From contig CM055876.1 of the NCBI GenBank assembly GCA_029582165.1, positions 28,713,317 to 28,777,316 of the forward strand: DNA of 64,000 nucleotides. Reading direction: 5' to 3'. The stretch comes from Portulaca oleracea (lineage: Eukaryota; Streptophyta; Magnoliopsida; Caryophyllales; Portulacaceae). Positions 35,606 through 47,307 of this stretch are shown piece after piece. Numbering within the stretch: the first letter of the stretch is position 1; every line of letters begins with the position of its first letter. Position numbers and translations under genes: made by a program. Below the pieces are notes generated by a model, which was not told where the DNA came from, did not search any database, and worked only from the letters and a program-made list of their open reading frames with translations.

Positions 35606-36180
35606 TATAAATTTGTTGTTGGAGAATGCGCCCCTTCATCTGCTCCAATTTAAACTAGAGTAATTAGAAACGGGTAGATATCATTTTCTGCATTTATATG
35701 CTCCACCATCACCAATATTCACCATGCATGGCAGTTGGGACAATCCCACGACCATGGCCGGGTTAGGTTTATGTATTCAATGACATTCAACTCTACTTCT
35801 GTTTAATTATGTCTCGATAAGATTGTATAAGAAGGAGCCCAATGATTGAGAGTTATGATTGAATGTGGATTAACCCAACCTTGTTAGGGTACTGTTTGAG
35901 CTTTAGGTTGACGTAACACACTTAAACAACATACATCTATTCATCAACTCAATTACTACAAACAACTGAAACAAGATGCATGGTAGACGGTTATAGAAAT
36001 AAGAGAATAAATAAAGTTGAATAGAAGACCTAAAAATGGATTTGCATAAGCATGACTAACAAGTGAATTTTGTAGGTCTGAATTTCCTACACAATTCATT
36101 CTTTTTACGGTATCAAACAAGGGCATAGATCATGTCTTTGCATTTAGATTTAGGTTAAAGATACAGAGATACGAAAGTTA
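35606..36180. other. Stretch without recognisable feature
   Basis: No gene or repeat recognised between a Stowaway MITE and a small solo LTR. Confidence 0.3.
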
Positions 36181-36185
36181 ATATA

Positions 36186-36305
36186 TGTTGAGTTGTCCCA
36201 CATCGGCCTTTGACACTCATATTGTGGTGTTTATAATGACTTGGGTGCCTCAACCTCCTAAGCTAACTTTTGGAGTTGAATTGGGCTTAAGTCCATTATT
36301 TCACA
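36186..36305. mobile_element. TRIM/SMART-like solo LTR, 120 bp
   Basis: Begins TGTTGAGTTGTCCCACATCG and ends CATTATTTCACA. A perfect 5-bp duplication ATATA flanks it (36181-36185, 36306-36310). TG...CA ends, tiny size and the CCCACATCGG word, which is common in plant miniature LTR elements, suggest a TRIM-type solo LTR. Confidence 0.7.
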
Positions 36306-36860
36306 ATATAACTGAAAACGAGCTCACATAAATTAACACTTTCATATATTTCACATAAATGAAAGTAACTGACAATCAAAATCAATATTTTATTTGACAA
36401 AATAAACCATGGCACTCAAGTCTCAACTTAAACTTGGTGAAACACTACTTGGAATTCGCGAACAATAAGCCATCAATTTTAAGAAAAGGGTAGGTACATC
36501 TCTATATCATGCCTCACATTGCAACAATTTGGCAACTGATTAATCAGATTATTAAGGCATTTATTAGTTATTACACTCATCACTCGAAATATCCCTGGTG
36601 TTTGGGCCAGCCCACTTGCAAACCTTTTGAGGCTCATTGAAGCCCAGCACTCAACTGGCCCAATATTTATGTTTATTCTAAGTGACTGGCTCAATGGGCT
36701 CACTCACAATGTTCATATTCACAATGCACTTGGCTATGCAATCATGCATGTTGAACTTCTCGTATCACAATGCTATTTTTCGTATTGGTTAAAATTGTCA
36801 CCCTAAATGTTTTAGTATAAATTATCACTTAATTTTTAAACTAATTAAAATTGTCATTCT
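36306..36860. other. Spacer left of the Athila-type element
   Basis: No gene. It ends with ATTCT (36856-36860), the target-site copy of the large retrotransposon. Sequence just before it (TTAAAATTGTCA...) resumes right of the element at about 49571. Confidence 0.4.
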
Positions 36861-38632
36861 TGTTAGGCTGTGGCATAGTTGGGGTTAGGATCTTTTTCCA
36901 TGGGAAATAAGGAAGCTTTTAGGTCAAATCTTTCACTACGAAGTCTAATTTAAAGTGAAAAGAAACGAAAAAGGGACATGATAACTCGGAAGGAAACTAA
37001 ATAAAATAGGCAAATAAGACGGATTAAAAACAAGAACTTAATCAAGGAGAAGAGAGGCCCGATGGTTGGTTTTTCACCACCTAATGGTTACTCTTACACG
37101 AGGTAGTCTTGGTAAGGGCACTAGACCTATATAAAGGTTGGGTTATTGCATATATAAAGCCACCCCGGAGCCTCTTCCGAGGTTATTCTGAATTGGCCCT
37201 CAAGGTTTGTCCACTAAATGAATGAGGACACACCTCAAGGGCTCAAGATGCAATTCACCCTACCTGAACTCATCCCTTAAATGAATGAGGAGTTATTCAA
37301 GTATTCCATTCAACTACCCTAAAGCCCATGTTTAAATGGGTTTAGCGGACTCCCGCCTCTAATTAAACCATATAGCCTAGAGAGTTATTAAATGAAAAAC
37401 CTCATAAAACAAAGTCGAATGCCCTAACTAAGCCAAACCTTAGAAAAGAGATCCCATTAAATGCTAAAATCTTCCCCTAAGCGACAAGAAAATTAGCCAC
37501 TAATCATTCTAACATTCACTAAAACCATCAAATATAACTCATGAACCCTAGACACGATACTAGAAAAGAAAAGGAATAAGGAGGAACAAGGATAAACACA
37601 AGATTAGGCACTTAAGCAAACAATAACTTACAACAACTAAGAACATAAAAGCAAGAAAATAAGGGTAACAACAACTAAGGTTAACTAAATAAGCATTAAA
37701 AGAGATTAAAGAGTATTACCTAAATGATGAACTAGGATGATAATAATATAAAAAGAAAGATTCCAAGTTGCTTGAATATAAAGTCTTCAATAATAACTTC
37801 TTGCTTGCATTAATCTCCAAAATAAGTACAATAATAATGATGTCTTTGAAGAAGAAAAAAAGGAAAGCTATCTAGGGAGTAGTGTTAAGGACTAAGGGCT
37901 ACTAAAGGGAGAAATAAATGTGATAAAAGCTGCTAGGTTTAATTAGGGAGAGAATATATATACACAAGGGAGAAAATAACATGAAACACAGTCGTTTTGA
38001 CTTCTTTTTTTTTTCGGAGGGCAAGGTCATCATGAGTGCTACCTAGGGATGTCACGCCCATGATGAGGCAATTTCCCTTCGAAATTTTAAATTCTTCGCT
38101 GGGGTAGCGGGCACTACCAAATGTCGTCACGCCCGCTACCTCTCTGGGCAGGGAAGTGTCATGATTCTTAAAAATTGGTCACAGGCACTACCCTTAAAGG
38201 TAACGGTCGTGACACCGCTCTGGAAAAATAATGCTCCACCTTCTGACTCCTTGGTCACGGGCGTTACCCTTGAGGGTAGCGTCTGTGACCCCTTTCGACA
38301 AAATTTCTTTCTTGACTGCCTCCTTGGTCACGGGCACTACCCTCAGGGGTAACGACCGTGACCTTTATGGGGACTTGGGCTTTGAGCCTTTTGCCTTGGG
38401 TTCTCTTAGTCTCACTTTCGTAGCTCTGGGCCATCCTTTCAGCACCGCGGTGTTTCCTTGGTGTCCCTAGGTGGAGTCTAAGCGCGCTCGATCTTCGGTT
38501 TCTCCTCGACTCTATCCCGAATTAACCTACAAAAACAACGAAAAGCAAACAAATATACGTTTATTAGAGGAAGAAACGAGTTCGATCCCAAGTGAAAAGG
38601 TGAGATTTAGGCTCAAAAACCGAGCCTTAACA
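36861..38632 (-). repeat. Athila-type LTR (3' LTR of the minus-strand element)
   Basis: Bounded by TGTTAGGCTGTGG on the left and GAGCCTTAACA on the right. It matches 47800-49565 along its length with scattered substitutions and small indels. It holds palindromic repeats at about 38015-38365. Confidence 0.93.
38015..38365. repeat. Palindromic repeats inside the left Athila LTR
   Basis: Several units of about 40 bp, each able to fold on itself (GGTCACGGGC...ACCCTTGAGGGT...GTGACC), spaced about 75 bp apart. The same units recur at 48960-49300 in the other LTR. Confidence 0.8.
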
Positions 38633-38646
38633 CCCCCCACACTTAG
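38633..38646 (-). promoter_or_regulatory. Polypurine tract of the Athila-type element
   Basis: Read on the minus strand, AAGTGTGGGGGGTG directly precedes the LTR that starts TGTTAAGGC. Such a purine run primes plus-strand DNA synthesis in LTR elements. Confidence 0.7.
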
Positions 38647-40682
38647 GATTTTTCTCGCCTTGAGCAAAACACTACAAAGTAAGTGGACTAGCCAACCTTG
38701 CACTCGATGAGATTTAGTGAAGGTTGGTGGAAAAACAACACCTGAGTCGCACACTAAATAAGGTTAAGTGTGGACTCTCGCACCACAAAGATACATGAAA
38801 ACCAACTGATTGACTCTTGAATCACTAAGAGGAGGGGGACTAACGCACCCGAACAACAAAGCCACCACCCACCTAACCAATGATGCCCCCTCCTCCCCCC
38901 CCCCCCCCCCAACACTTACCATGAACACAACAATGCAATATAGTGAACTAAGGAGAATGGGGGGGTAATGCGGTGAATACTACCCCGACGAAGGGGGATA
39001 ACCGCCCCCGTTGTAGTATCCGTAGCATAATTCTTGGAGGATCTCATCATGCCGGTGAACCAGGAGTTGAAGGTTCTCCAAGATTTGGGGGTCCTACTGC
39101 TGGATGGTGCGGATATCCTGGAGGTCGGAATAAATGGTGTTGAGTTGGGCGAAGATTGCCGAGAAATCCACCGAACCCATCCCGGCTTCCGCTTGTTCTT
39201 GCTCCTCCTCGCTGCCCTCCCTCTCATCTTCCTCACTCTCCTTGGCTTGGGCCGCCTCATCTTCCTCCTCGTCGGTATCCCCTTCATCGTCACTCGGAGC
39301 ATACAATGGATTGTTGTGAAACTCAGCACGAGGCTCACAGGACCAATTGTCCCGGTTAGTTACATTAATGTGTGCCTCGTTGACTCGAAAGTCAAATTCG
39401 GTTTGTCACTTAGGTTTCGAGCCGTGGAGGTAGTGAAGTAGCATCCGACACTACGCAAAAATCTTCATGTTGATGAGATAGGACCAAACCAGGGGTTGGC
39501 AGTCAAAGTGGGGATTAACTCTCTGCATATAAGCCCCGAAGTTGCACCGCTCACAGATGTAAGAGATGATACGGCCCATGCCAATGGTGTATTTTCGAGT
39601 TTCCCTGAGATATTTCCTAGAGTTGGTTGAGGAGGATGGAGGCCGTATTCACCCGCCGTCCCGTTAGGGCGTTGAAGATAATGAACAAGTCCGCCTTGCA
39701 GACATTGTTGCGCCCCTCATCACGGCCAACCACGCAATTGGTGATTAGGCGATGGAAGTAATGGATAGCGAGATTGTAGAAATCCCTCACCTTTGACTGT
39801 TTAGGGTCAAAATATCGCTTATGGGTGTCGTGATACCTGAGCTTCATCCTGGACCTACAGGTTAGGAGTTTCATAGCCTTGTTCACCGGGAATTCATCCA
39901 TGTCGGTTGCGGCGAGGCCACCCCGAGGAAGATGCGCTCGTCAAGTGTAGCTCCACTAAGAGACCGTTGATTTGAAAACTAAGTTGGGCATCGTTCCTAG
40001 TCGACTGGGTTACTTGTAAGGAACTAAGTGTAACACCCCGACCCTTCTTTTATGGTAGCTCATCCGTTGGGAACCTCTCAGTTAAGCGTGCTTGGCTGGG
40101 AGTAGTCTCCGGATGGGTGACCTCCTGGGAAGTTTTCCCAGGTAGCGTGTGAGCGAGGACGAAGCACGCTGGAAACACACGTGGTGAATTTGTGGGGCTA
40201 GTCAGCGATCCTTGAAGTCGTTCCCGGTAATGTCCGCGGCCCGGGAGAGAGAGGCCGAGGCGTTACACTAAGAAACTCCAAAACAACTTGATCGTAGACT
40301 TTGGTTATAATATTGACGATTGCTCCCAACCTATGACCCCGAAGAGATACATTAAGCCATGCTTCAAGTTTAGCCCACAACAAGTCTCATCATGGTAGAC
40401 AAAAGGAACAACAATTTTCCTTGTCTTAAACTTATGGTACTTGCGACTGTGCCAATTGGCACGCCATGGAAACCTAGGGACATCTATCACATTCAGAGCA
40501 TATGCTTCAGATTTCATAATGGGGGCAATACCTGTTGAAGTAGAAGCCGAAGTTGCGTCGGAGGACGCAGGGCGTTGACGTTTTGAGCGGCTGGCCATAG
40601 TGTTTCGCAACCAGAACTTGCGGGATAGATGGGGGAGGGGGGGAGGTGAAGTGGTTCGTTCTTTCTCTAGTACCAAACTCAC
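38647..40682 (-). pseudogene. ATHILA ORF (downstream Athila-specific ORF), broken
   Basis: Minus-strand pieces run in order: 40682-40305 (MASRSKRQRPASSDATSAST, KTRKIVVPFVYHDE, LMYLFGVIGWE), then after the Cassandra insertion 39901-39617 (RDFYNLAIHYFHRLITNCVV, NVCKADLFIIFNALTGRRVN) and the acidic tail 39306-39094 (SDDEGDTDEEEDE). This layout matches the ATHILA ORF-1 type proteins of plant Athila elements. Frameshifts occur near 39900-39950 and around 39300-39600, and a 239-bp solo LTR splits it. A poly-C run (about 38893-38910) lies near the 3' end. The biochemical role of this protein is not established. Confidence 0.65.
40029..40267 (+). mobile_element. Cassandra solo LTR carrying 5S rRNA sequence
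   Basis: Starts TGTAACACCCCGACCC and ends GGCCGAGGCGTTACA, with a perfect 5-bp duplication CTAAG at 40024-40028 and 40268-40272. Positions 40061-40137 closely match plant 5S rRNA: GTTAAGCGTGCTTGG (box A part, 40081-40095) and GGATGGGTGACCTCCTGGGA (box C part, 40111-40130). A 5S-derived domain inside a short LTR is the hallmark of Cassandra TRIM elements. Only one LTR is present, so this is a solo LTR inside the Athila ORF. Confidence 0.93.
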
Positions 40683-40883
40683 AAGAATTGGAGTTAGGGT
40701 TCTAGAGAGAGAAAGAAGAGGGAAGATAGGCTGTTTGAGGAGGTAGAAGGGTGGTGGAAAAAGAGGGGTGATGAGTGAGGGTGACTTGGTGGTGGTGAAG
40801 ATGAAGGGGAAGAGAGGGAGATGTGTGGTGGAGGGTTAGGGTTAAGGAAGTTGGTGGTCGTGAGGGGTGAGAGTGATAAGTGT

Positions 40884-43800
40884 TTTTTATAACTATGTTT
40901 TTAGGAGATTTTGATTAGAGATAACTTTAATTGTAAATCTTGATTTATATCCCAATTTCCCTATTACGCTTGGTCTTGTTATTTTTTTATACAAATTTGT
41001 AGGTTTTGAGGCCAAAACACCAACATTCCCTCAACTTTTGGCAATAAATAACACACCACGGACATCCTCCATTGACTCACGGACCGTCGCTTGAATTTCA
41101 CGCAAAACGGAGCAAAGAATGGCAGGCCAGACCCAGCTTCTAAGGGCTTTGACTGCGTCTGAGGTGATTACTTAATCATAAGGTCTTGATGGAGTGGTCG
41201 ATGCTCCCAATGACCTTTGCTTGAAGAAGCGATAGTTTAGGTGCATCCCGCACCTAACCTGGTGAGTTCTTTCTATTTCGTTCCTTTAATTTTCTTTGTT
41301 TTTTTTAGAGTGTGATGCATTACGTCGCTTCCCTCTTGTGCATACAACCCTTACTCGAAATGCATTGCGGACAATACTTTGTCCAAGCATGGGGGGATTG
41401 GGTTGACTGTCTTGAAATCATGTGCCTGAGTGAGATTGATGTTTATAGTTGCATATTTGTTAGTTTCTTTTTGTGTTTGCTAGGCTTTGAATTGGCATCT
41501 ATGTTGCATATAGAAGTAGTTTTCTTGCTTTCTTGCTAAAAGTTTAAAAACAAATAAAAATTAGGATAGTTTTTGGTTGCGAAAAACCCCTCCTATGATG
41601 AGTACCTTAAGGTGTGTTTAGATCGTCATTGCAAGTGTGTACTCATGTGATTTCTGGTTTGATGCGAATGATGAAAGAGACTTAGCTACTTGTTTGATTT
41701 AGGTCGCTTGTCTTGTTTGTGATTTAACTAGTCTTGAGTGATTCTTATGCGTGATAATGAAGTTTTTGTGTTTGGTACATCAAAGGAACTAGGTTTAGTG
41801 ATTGTGGTAGGTTAGCCCGTGAGACTTTTTGAGCCCAAAAGACTATCACTTTTATAGTCTCATTTTCTTTTGAGTGTGACCTTACCATGTTTGCGTCTCT
41901 AGAACTTGATTTGACTCTCTTTGAAACTGCATTTGACTTATGCATTGTGTTAATATGATAGAGGCCCATTTTGAAGCCACATAGCCAAAAGCCACTTGAC
42001 ATCTTGTCTTCTTTTTGCTAGCCCTTGCGCAGTTTTTTCTGTCTTGATTGTTTTACCTACATTGTGCACCTTTGGCCTATTCTTAATTCTATATCCTTTT
42101 AACCAAGTTAGTGGAGCAACAATTCAATTGGGGGCAGTTTTGTAGTCTAGTAGTTTGGTGACTTCCTTGGTTAGTTTGCTTGATGAGGGAAGCGTTGTTC
42201 TTGATCATCATCTATCCCCTCTTTTCATTCAAGGTTGTAATTTGTTGAAGGGAAAGGAGTCAATCTTTACTTATCCATGGTATTCATTGGAAAAAAATAA
42301 TGAAAAGAAGAAAGAAATTTATAAAAAAAAGGAGAAAAGCTTTGAAGAATAAGCTGAATAGCATGGTGGTTTTCTTGCTTACGTCGACTCTTCCCATACT
42401 TTCCTTCGACGGGGATGTATTGGTGCTTCATTACAGAGTGATGTAAGAGGTGTTGTATTTTATGCTTTGGGAATGTTGCTCTTTAGGTTCTTGGCTACTT
42501 AGCTCCACATTCCTAAAATAATTTCCCTCCTTACCCTACACCTAAGCCCCATTACAACCCTTGAAAAGTCCTCATGATTAACACCTGTGCATATTGTCTA
42601 TAACGGTAGAGCATTGAGAGTCTTGTCAAGCTTGTGGCAGTTTGCTTACATTGATTAAAGGTTGTGAATGAACCGTCATATCTTTTGCAAACACACGAGG
42701 AGAGTGATTTACATCCCTAAAGTGAGGTCCTACCGATCCCAACTAGTTCGCCAAGCATGTGAATGGAATTTGAATGCACTTAGGTTATGATAGATTGGTT
42801 GTGTTGCTTCTTGACTTTGCAATTCTGTTTCGAGCGGCAATATTTGTTTCAATTTCATTCCTAAATCTCACTAAGGAGTCTCTTTTGTGTATGCTTGTTT
42901 TGGTATTCTTACATGCCCTTTTATTGGAGAAGGTGTGAGTAGTCTTCTTTTTAAGTCCTTTCATTTTGTTTTGAGTCTTGTACTTACTTGGGGACAAGCA
43001 AGGAGTAAGCATGGGGAGATTTGATCAATGTTTTTTTTTTATAACTATGTTTTTAGGGGATTTTGATAGTGAATTAGGGATAACTTTAATTGTAAATCTT
43101 GATTTATATCCCAATTTCCCTATTACGCTTGGTGTTGTTGTTTTTTATACAAATTTGTAGGTTTTGAGACCAAAACACCAACATTTCCTCAACTTTTGGC
43201 AAGAACGAGTACACCACGGACATCCTCCACTGACCCACGGCCCGTCGCATGAATTTCACGGAGCAGAGAATAGCCGACCAGAACCCACCACGGTCTGTAC
43301 GCAAACGGACTGTACGGACTATACGGAGAGGACACTGACTTGTTTTCGCAAGTAGAAAAAGAAGAAAGCGGCAGTTTTTTTTTATATTATTATTTAACAT
43401 TCTCCATTCGATCTAGGGCTATCAAGAGAGAAAGAGAGCACCAAATCCCCTTCTACACCTCTTCCTACCATCAAGATTCAAGATCAAATCAATTCAAGAG
43501 AGGCGAAGATCAAGATTCGAGAGGAAAGTAGCAACGTTCATGGAGAAGGTTCCACCCCGGGATCAAAAGACTCAACGGGACGTATTCTTCGCAGTTTGTT
43601 CTTTCTTTTCGATTTCCTTCTTTGTTTTGATATTCAATTATGTTGATTGGAACTTGTTTTGTGCTTTCTTGGAACATGAGTGAGTAAATTTCTTGAATTC
43701 TAGGGTTCTACAACCCAAAACAATGTAGCTTAGTTGAATGTTCTTAGTTTGTGCATGAATTCTTGCTTTGAATCAATAAAAGGTTGTGTTTTCTATGTTT

Positions 43801-44331
43801 ATGAGTGTTCTTAAGGCCTTGAATACTTGAGATTCGAGATTAACCTGAGAAGTACTGAAAGGTGAATTAAGATAATCTGACTACCAACCTTTCTACCTAG
43901 CTTTGTGAAATTTGAGAAAAGAATAGCAAACTAGGGAACCTTTTTGATAACCAGAATGTTTGAGACCTTCAACTTTGATTAACTTGAAAAGCATACGAAA
44001 GTTGTGATTTAGGTTAATCGAGGTAATTCTATTAGCATTGAAAGAGCAGTAGAGTTCTTATGTTTATTGTTCTTGATTCGGCTTGAATGAATGATTGTGC
44101 AAATTAGGTTGTAACGCTCAAGCTCATTGTTAGGAAAGCAATTCCCTAGAAGTCTTTCTCCCTGGATTTGAACCCTTGATTGATTTCCCTGATTTATTAG
44201 TTTAATTAGTTTCTAAGACCCTTCTAAAATCAAAACCTGTTAGCTTAGCAATCAAATAGAGAACTAGTTTACTGCGTTGCTAATTGGGTCCCTGTGAGAT
44301 CGACCTTGACGTGCTACTCCGTACACCGTGC
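40884..44331 (+). mobile_element. Nested gypsy-like LTR retrotransposon remnant (borders approximate)
   Basis: About 250 bp at 40884-41130 (from ATAACTATGTTTTTAGG through CTCAACTTTTGGCAA to CACCACGGACATCC) recurs at 43022-43275, in the same orientation. The second copy continues as a long LTR-like sequence to about 44331 (ending near GTGCGCTTGCGG), while the first is cut short. The second copy is preceded by GTAAGCATGGGGAGATT, a good polypurine tract, so the element runs plus-strand. 41130-43020 has no coding frame I recognise. It looks like a non-autonomous (LARD-like) or deleted Tat-lineage element. No target duplication was found. Confidence 0.6.
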
Positions 44332-44813
44332 GCTTGCGGCCTTGTCTGAGGATGTGGGAGAAGAGTAGAGAATGAGGGAGATTGGTGGTGGGGGGTTAGG
44401 TTGAAGGTGTGGAAGAGGTTGAAGGTGGTGAGAGTGAAGAGACGTGGTGGAGGAGGGTGAAGTTGAGGAGGAGGGTTAGGGTTAGGCAATGTCGTAGGTG
44501 ATAAGAAGAAGAGGTGAAAAATCACTCCACCACTCCTAAAACACTTTAAACACCCATGAAAACCTCAAACGCCGAAGAATCTCAAAATTTTTCTTCACTC
44601 ATTTTTTTTCGATTTTTCTCTTCTATTTTCTCTCCTCTTTTTTTCATCTTTCTTTTTTTCAATTTCACTCTCCTTCAAAACTCCCTCTCTCCCTTCTCTT
44701 TTCCCTTCTCCTCTCTCTTTTTTTCAAAGAATTTTTTTTCTCTTTTTTTTCTATCTTTTCTTTCAAACTTAGAACTAATACTTCGAAAACAAAATAAAAC
44801 AAGGGTTGCCTCC
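44332..44813 (-). other. Athila non-coding region between integrase and the ORF
   Basis: G-rich on plus strand at 44340-44500, then T/C-rich at 44570-44770. It continues the Athila sequence interrupted at about 40884. No gene seen. Confidence 0.4.
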
Positions 44814-47065
44814 CTAGAAACGCTTGTTTAAGGTCCCGAGCCTGACCATGATACTCATTCTAATCTTTAATGTTGGGTGCGCAATGCACGTCGATGGGAT
44901 TTGCTCATTGAGAAGATATGGCTTAAGCTTCGAGGCATTGACTTTGAATGTCCTTCCATCTTGCCTTTGAAGCTCAATTACTCCAATAGGGTGGATCTTT
45001 TCAACCCAAAACGACCCCGTCCATCTTGGTCCTAGCTTATCGGGAAAAAGTTTCAACCTTGAGTTGTAAAGAAGGACTAGGTCACCTCCTTGAAGTTCTC
45101 TCTTGATGAGCCTCTTGTCGTGCTAAGCTTTGGTCCTCTCCTTGCAGATTTGGTTGCTCTCATATGCATCCCTCCTTATTTCGTTGAGCTCTTCCGGTTG
45201 TAATAACCTCCTTTCATCTGCCGCCTTCATCTCATAGTTAAGGCGTTTTACGACCCAATGCGTCTTATATTGTAATTCAACCGAAAAATGGTAAGACTTG
45301 CCATACACTAGTCGGAAAGGGGTCGTTGTAGTCGGAGTCTTAAAAGTCGTTCTATACGCCCATAGGGCATCATCGAGCTTTTTGGCCCAATCTTTTCTTG
45401 AAGTACCAACGATCTTCTCAAGGATTTGTTTTAGCTCGCGATTTGTAATCTCAGCTTGGCCGCTTAATTGTTTGGGGGTGGTAGGGAGACCACACTTATG
45501 AGTCACTCCATACTTGGCTAGGAGGGCTTAGAACTTTTTCTCAGTGAAGTCCCACCTGGTGTCGCTTATCAACACCCTAGGCACTCTGAAACGTGGGAAG
45601 ATCACTTTCTTGAAGAGCTTCGAGACGACCCAGGCATCGCATAATGGGCTTGTGATTGCCTCCACCCACTTGGACACGTACTCTGCTTGTGCTTAAAAAT
45701 ACGCATATGCTTTCCAGGGATTTTACGTACACTCGTAAAATGCCGAGCTATTGCCAGTAACAAAAGAAAAATCTATCCAAAACCATGGTACTCTTAAAAG
45801 TATAATCCAATTTTCATAGACAATTTTCCACCCAAATAACTCAACAAGCTTAAATAACAAATCCCATGGGAAATCCGCCAGAATTAAGACTAATCAAAGC
45901 CATTAGCCAAGCAGAGTTCTAATCAAACAGGAGCTCAACCGCGTTCAATAGTTGATTGCAATACTACTCCACTATCCCTATTCATCTTGATAACTCACTC
46001 CATTGCTGACTCTTCTTTATGTTCCAAACACTGACTGCTGAGGACAATTAGTTACAGTTTTACACTTCTGAGAAGACTACCTCAATGCTGGCTTAATCAC
46101 ATCAATTACAAATTCCAAAATACAGGGAAACTTGGCGATACAAACCAGCAGATCAAAGCACATGAAACATCTATATCTGAAAAAACCCAATACATAATAA
46201 TCTATTCAAAAACTATGTACATGATGATGAATCTGTCTAGAATAAATTCAAAGCAAAATTCTGAACATGTCTCTTGAATCCGTCCACAATGGAATTAAAT
46301 GAAAATTCCGCAATCAGGATGTACTTGTTCCCCCTAGAGGACGGGAAAGGACCCATAAAGTCCATCCCTCAAACATCAAAGACTTCCACTTCGAGTATAT
46401 AGTTTAGGGGGGCTTCATTCCTTCGGGAGATATTCCCGCTGCGTTGGCATCGATCGCATGCCTAGACATATGCATCGACATCCTTGAAGAGTGACGGCCA
46501 ATAGTACCCGACTTAGAGGATCTTGGCGGCAGTCTTGGAAGGTCCTTCATGCCCTCCACATGGCATGTCATGGCATTGGGAAATGATGGAGGGGACTTCT
46601 TGTTGGTGGACACACCGCCCATACACTCCATCACTACAAAGTTTGAAAAGGTAGGGATTGTCCCAATAATAGGACCTCACCTCATGCAGGAACTTGCTTC
46701 TTTGGTGGGAGGACAAGCCCGGAGGGAGGACCTTCGCCACTATGTAATTAACCAAATTAGCATACCACGAAAAATCTTCTTGAGTGATGGCGAGAAGGTG
46801 ATCACCCAAGAACGTGTCGTCGGTGGGTGGCTCTTGTGGCTCCACTAGGATACGGGAGAGATGATCGGCTACTACATTTTGTGTTTCGGCCTTGTCTCGA
46901 ATTCCACATCAAATTCTTGGAGTAAAAGGAACCATCAAATGAGAGGGGGTTTGGCGTTCTTTTTCTCCAAAAGATATTTCAAGGCAGCGTGGTCGGTGAA
47001 AACGACCACCTTGGAGTATAAAAGATATTGTCAAAACTTTCCTATGGTGAATACTACTACAAGAA
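44814..47065 (-). pseudogene. Athila pol remnant: RNase H and integrase
   Basis: From right to left: RNase H ([20 protein letters not shown], about 47015-46950), a frameshift near 46900, the pol linker, the integrase zinc region (YYWDNPYLFKLCSDG, HGGHEG-like, then CDRCQRSGN), the catalytic part (DFMGPFPSSRGNKYIL, then YVSKWVEA after the 620-bp insert), AYRTTFKTPTTTTPFRLVYG and the C-terminal KLGPRWTGSFWVEKI. Stops at 46513-46515 (TAA), 46462-46464 (TAG) and 46369-46371 (TGA) fall where the family has Gln or Trp. Reverse transcriptase is absent. It would act in cDNA synthesis and integration, but this copy is dead. Confidence 0.82.
45687..46306. mobile_element. Unidentified 620-bp insertion in the integrase
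   Basis: The integrase frame stops after GNKYILIAE (right) and resumes with AEYVSKWVEA (left). The intervening sequence is flanked by TCTGC (45682-45686) and TCCGC (46307-46311), a plausible 5-bp duplication with one change. It shows no TIR, A-tail or coding similarity I recognise. Confidence 0.55.
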
Positions 47066-47067
47066 GC

Positions 47068-47307
47068 TCATTTTCCATTGTTGTTGAATCGCTCCCAAGC
47101 CTCGGAGAGGGACTCTCTCGATTGTTGCTTAAAATTGACGAACTCATATCGAAGTCGGGTCGTCTCCACGAGAGGAAAGACTCTCCTCAAGAATCCTTGG
47201 CTAAAAGCCTCCCAAGTGGCAAAGGTATTCGGGTTGCAATTGTCGAGCCAACCTTTTCCTTTCCCGGAGAGAGAGAACGGGAAGAGACTTGAGGCGAATG
47301 TACTCAT
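47068..47307 (-). pseudogene. Athila gag remnant
   Basis: The minus-strand frame contains SLFPFSLSGKGKGWLDN, FLRRVFPLVETTRLRYE and ESLSEAWERF, the order of the retrotransposon gag (Retrotrans_gag) core. It ends abruptly and is followed within a few bases by RNase H sequence (MENELLVVVFTIGKF). So a deletion has joined mid-gag to RNase H. Upstream sequence to 47776 is gag leader with frameshifts. Confidence 0.7.

Noticed and set aside
39034..39441. Plus-strand frame of 135 residues in the Athila region
   Set aside because: It is the antisense shadow of the acidic tail of the minus-strand Athila ORF.
40061..40137. A functional 5S rRNA gene
   Set aside because: The 5S-like segment is partial and diverged at both ends and lies in a TG...CA unit with a 5-bp duplication, so it is a Cassandra LTR.
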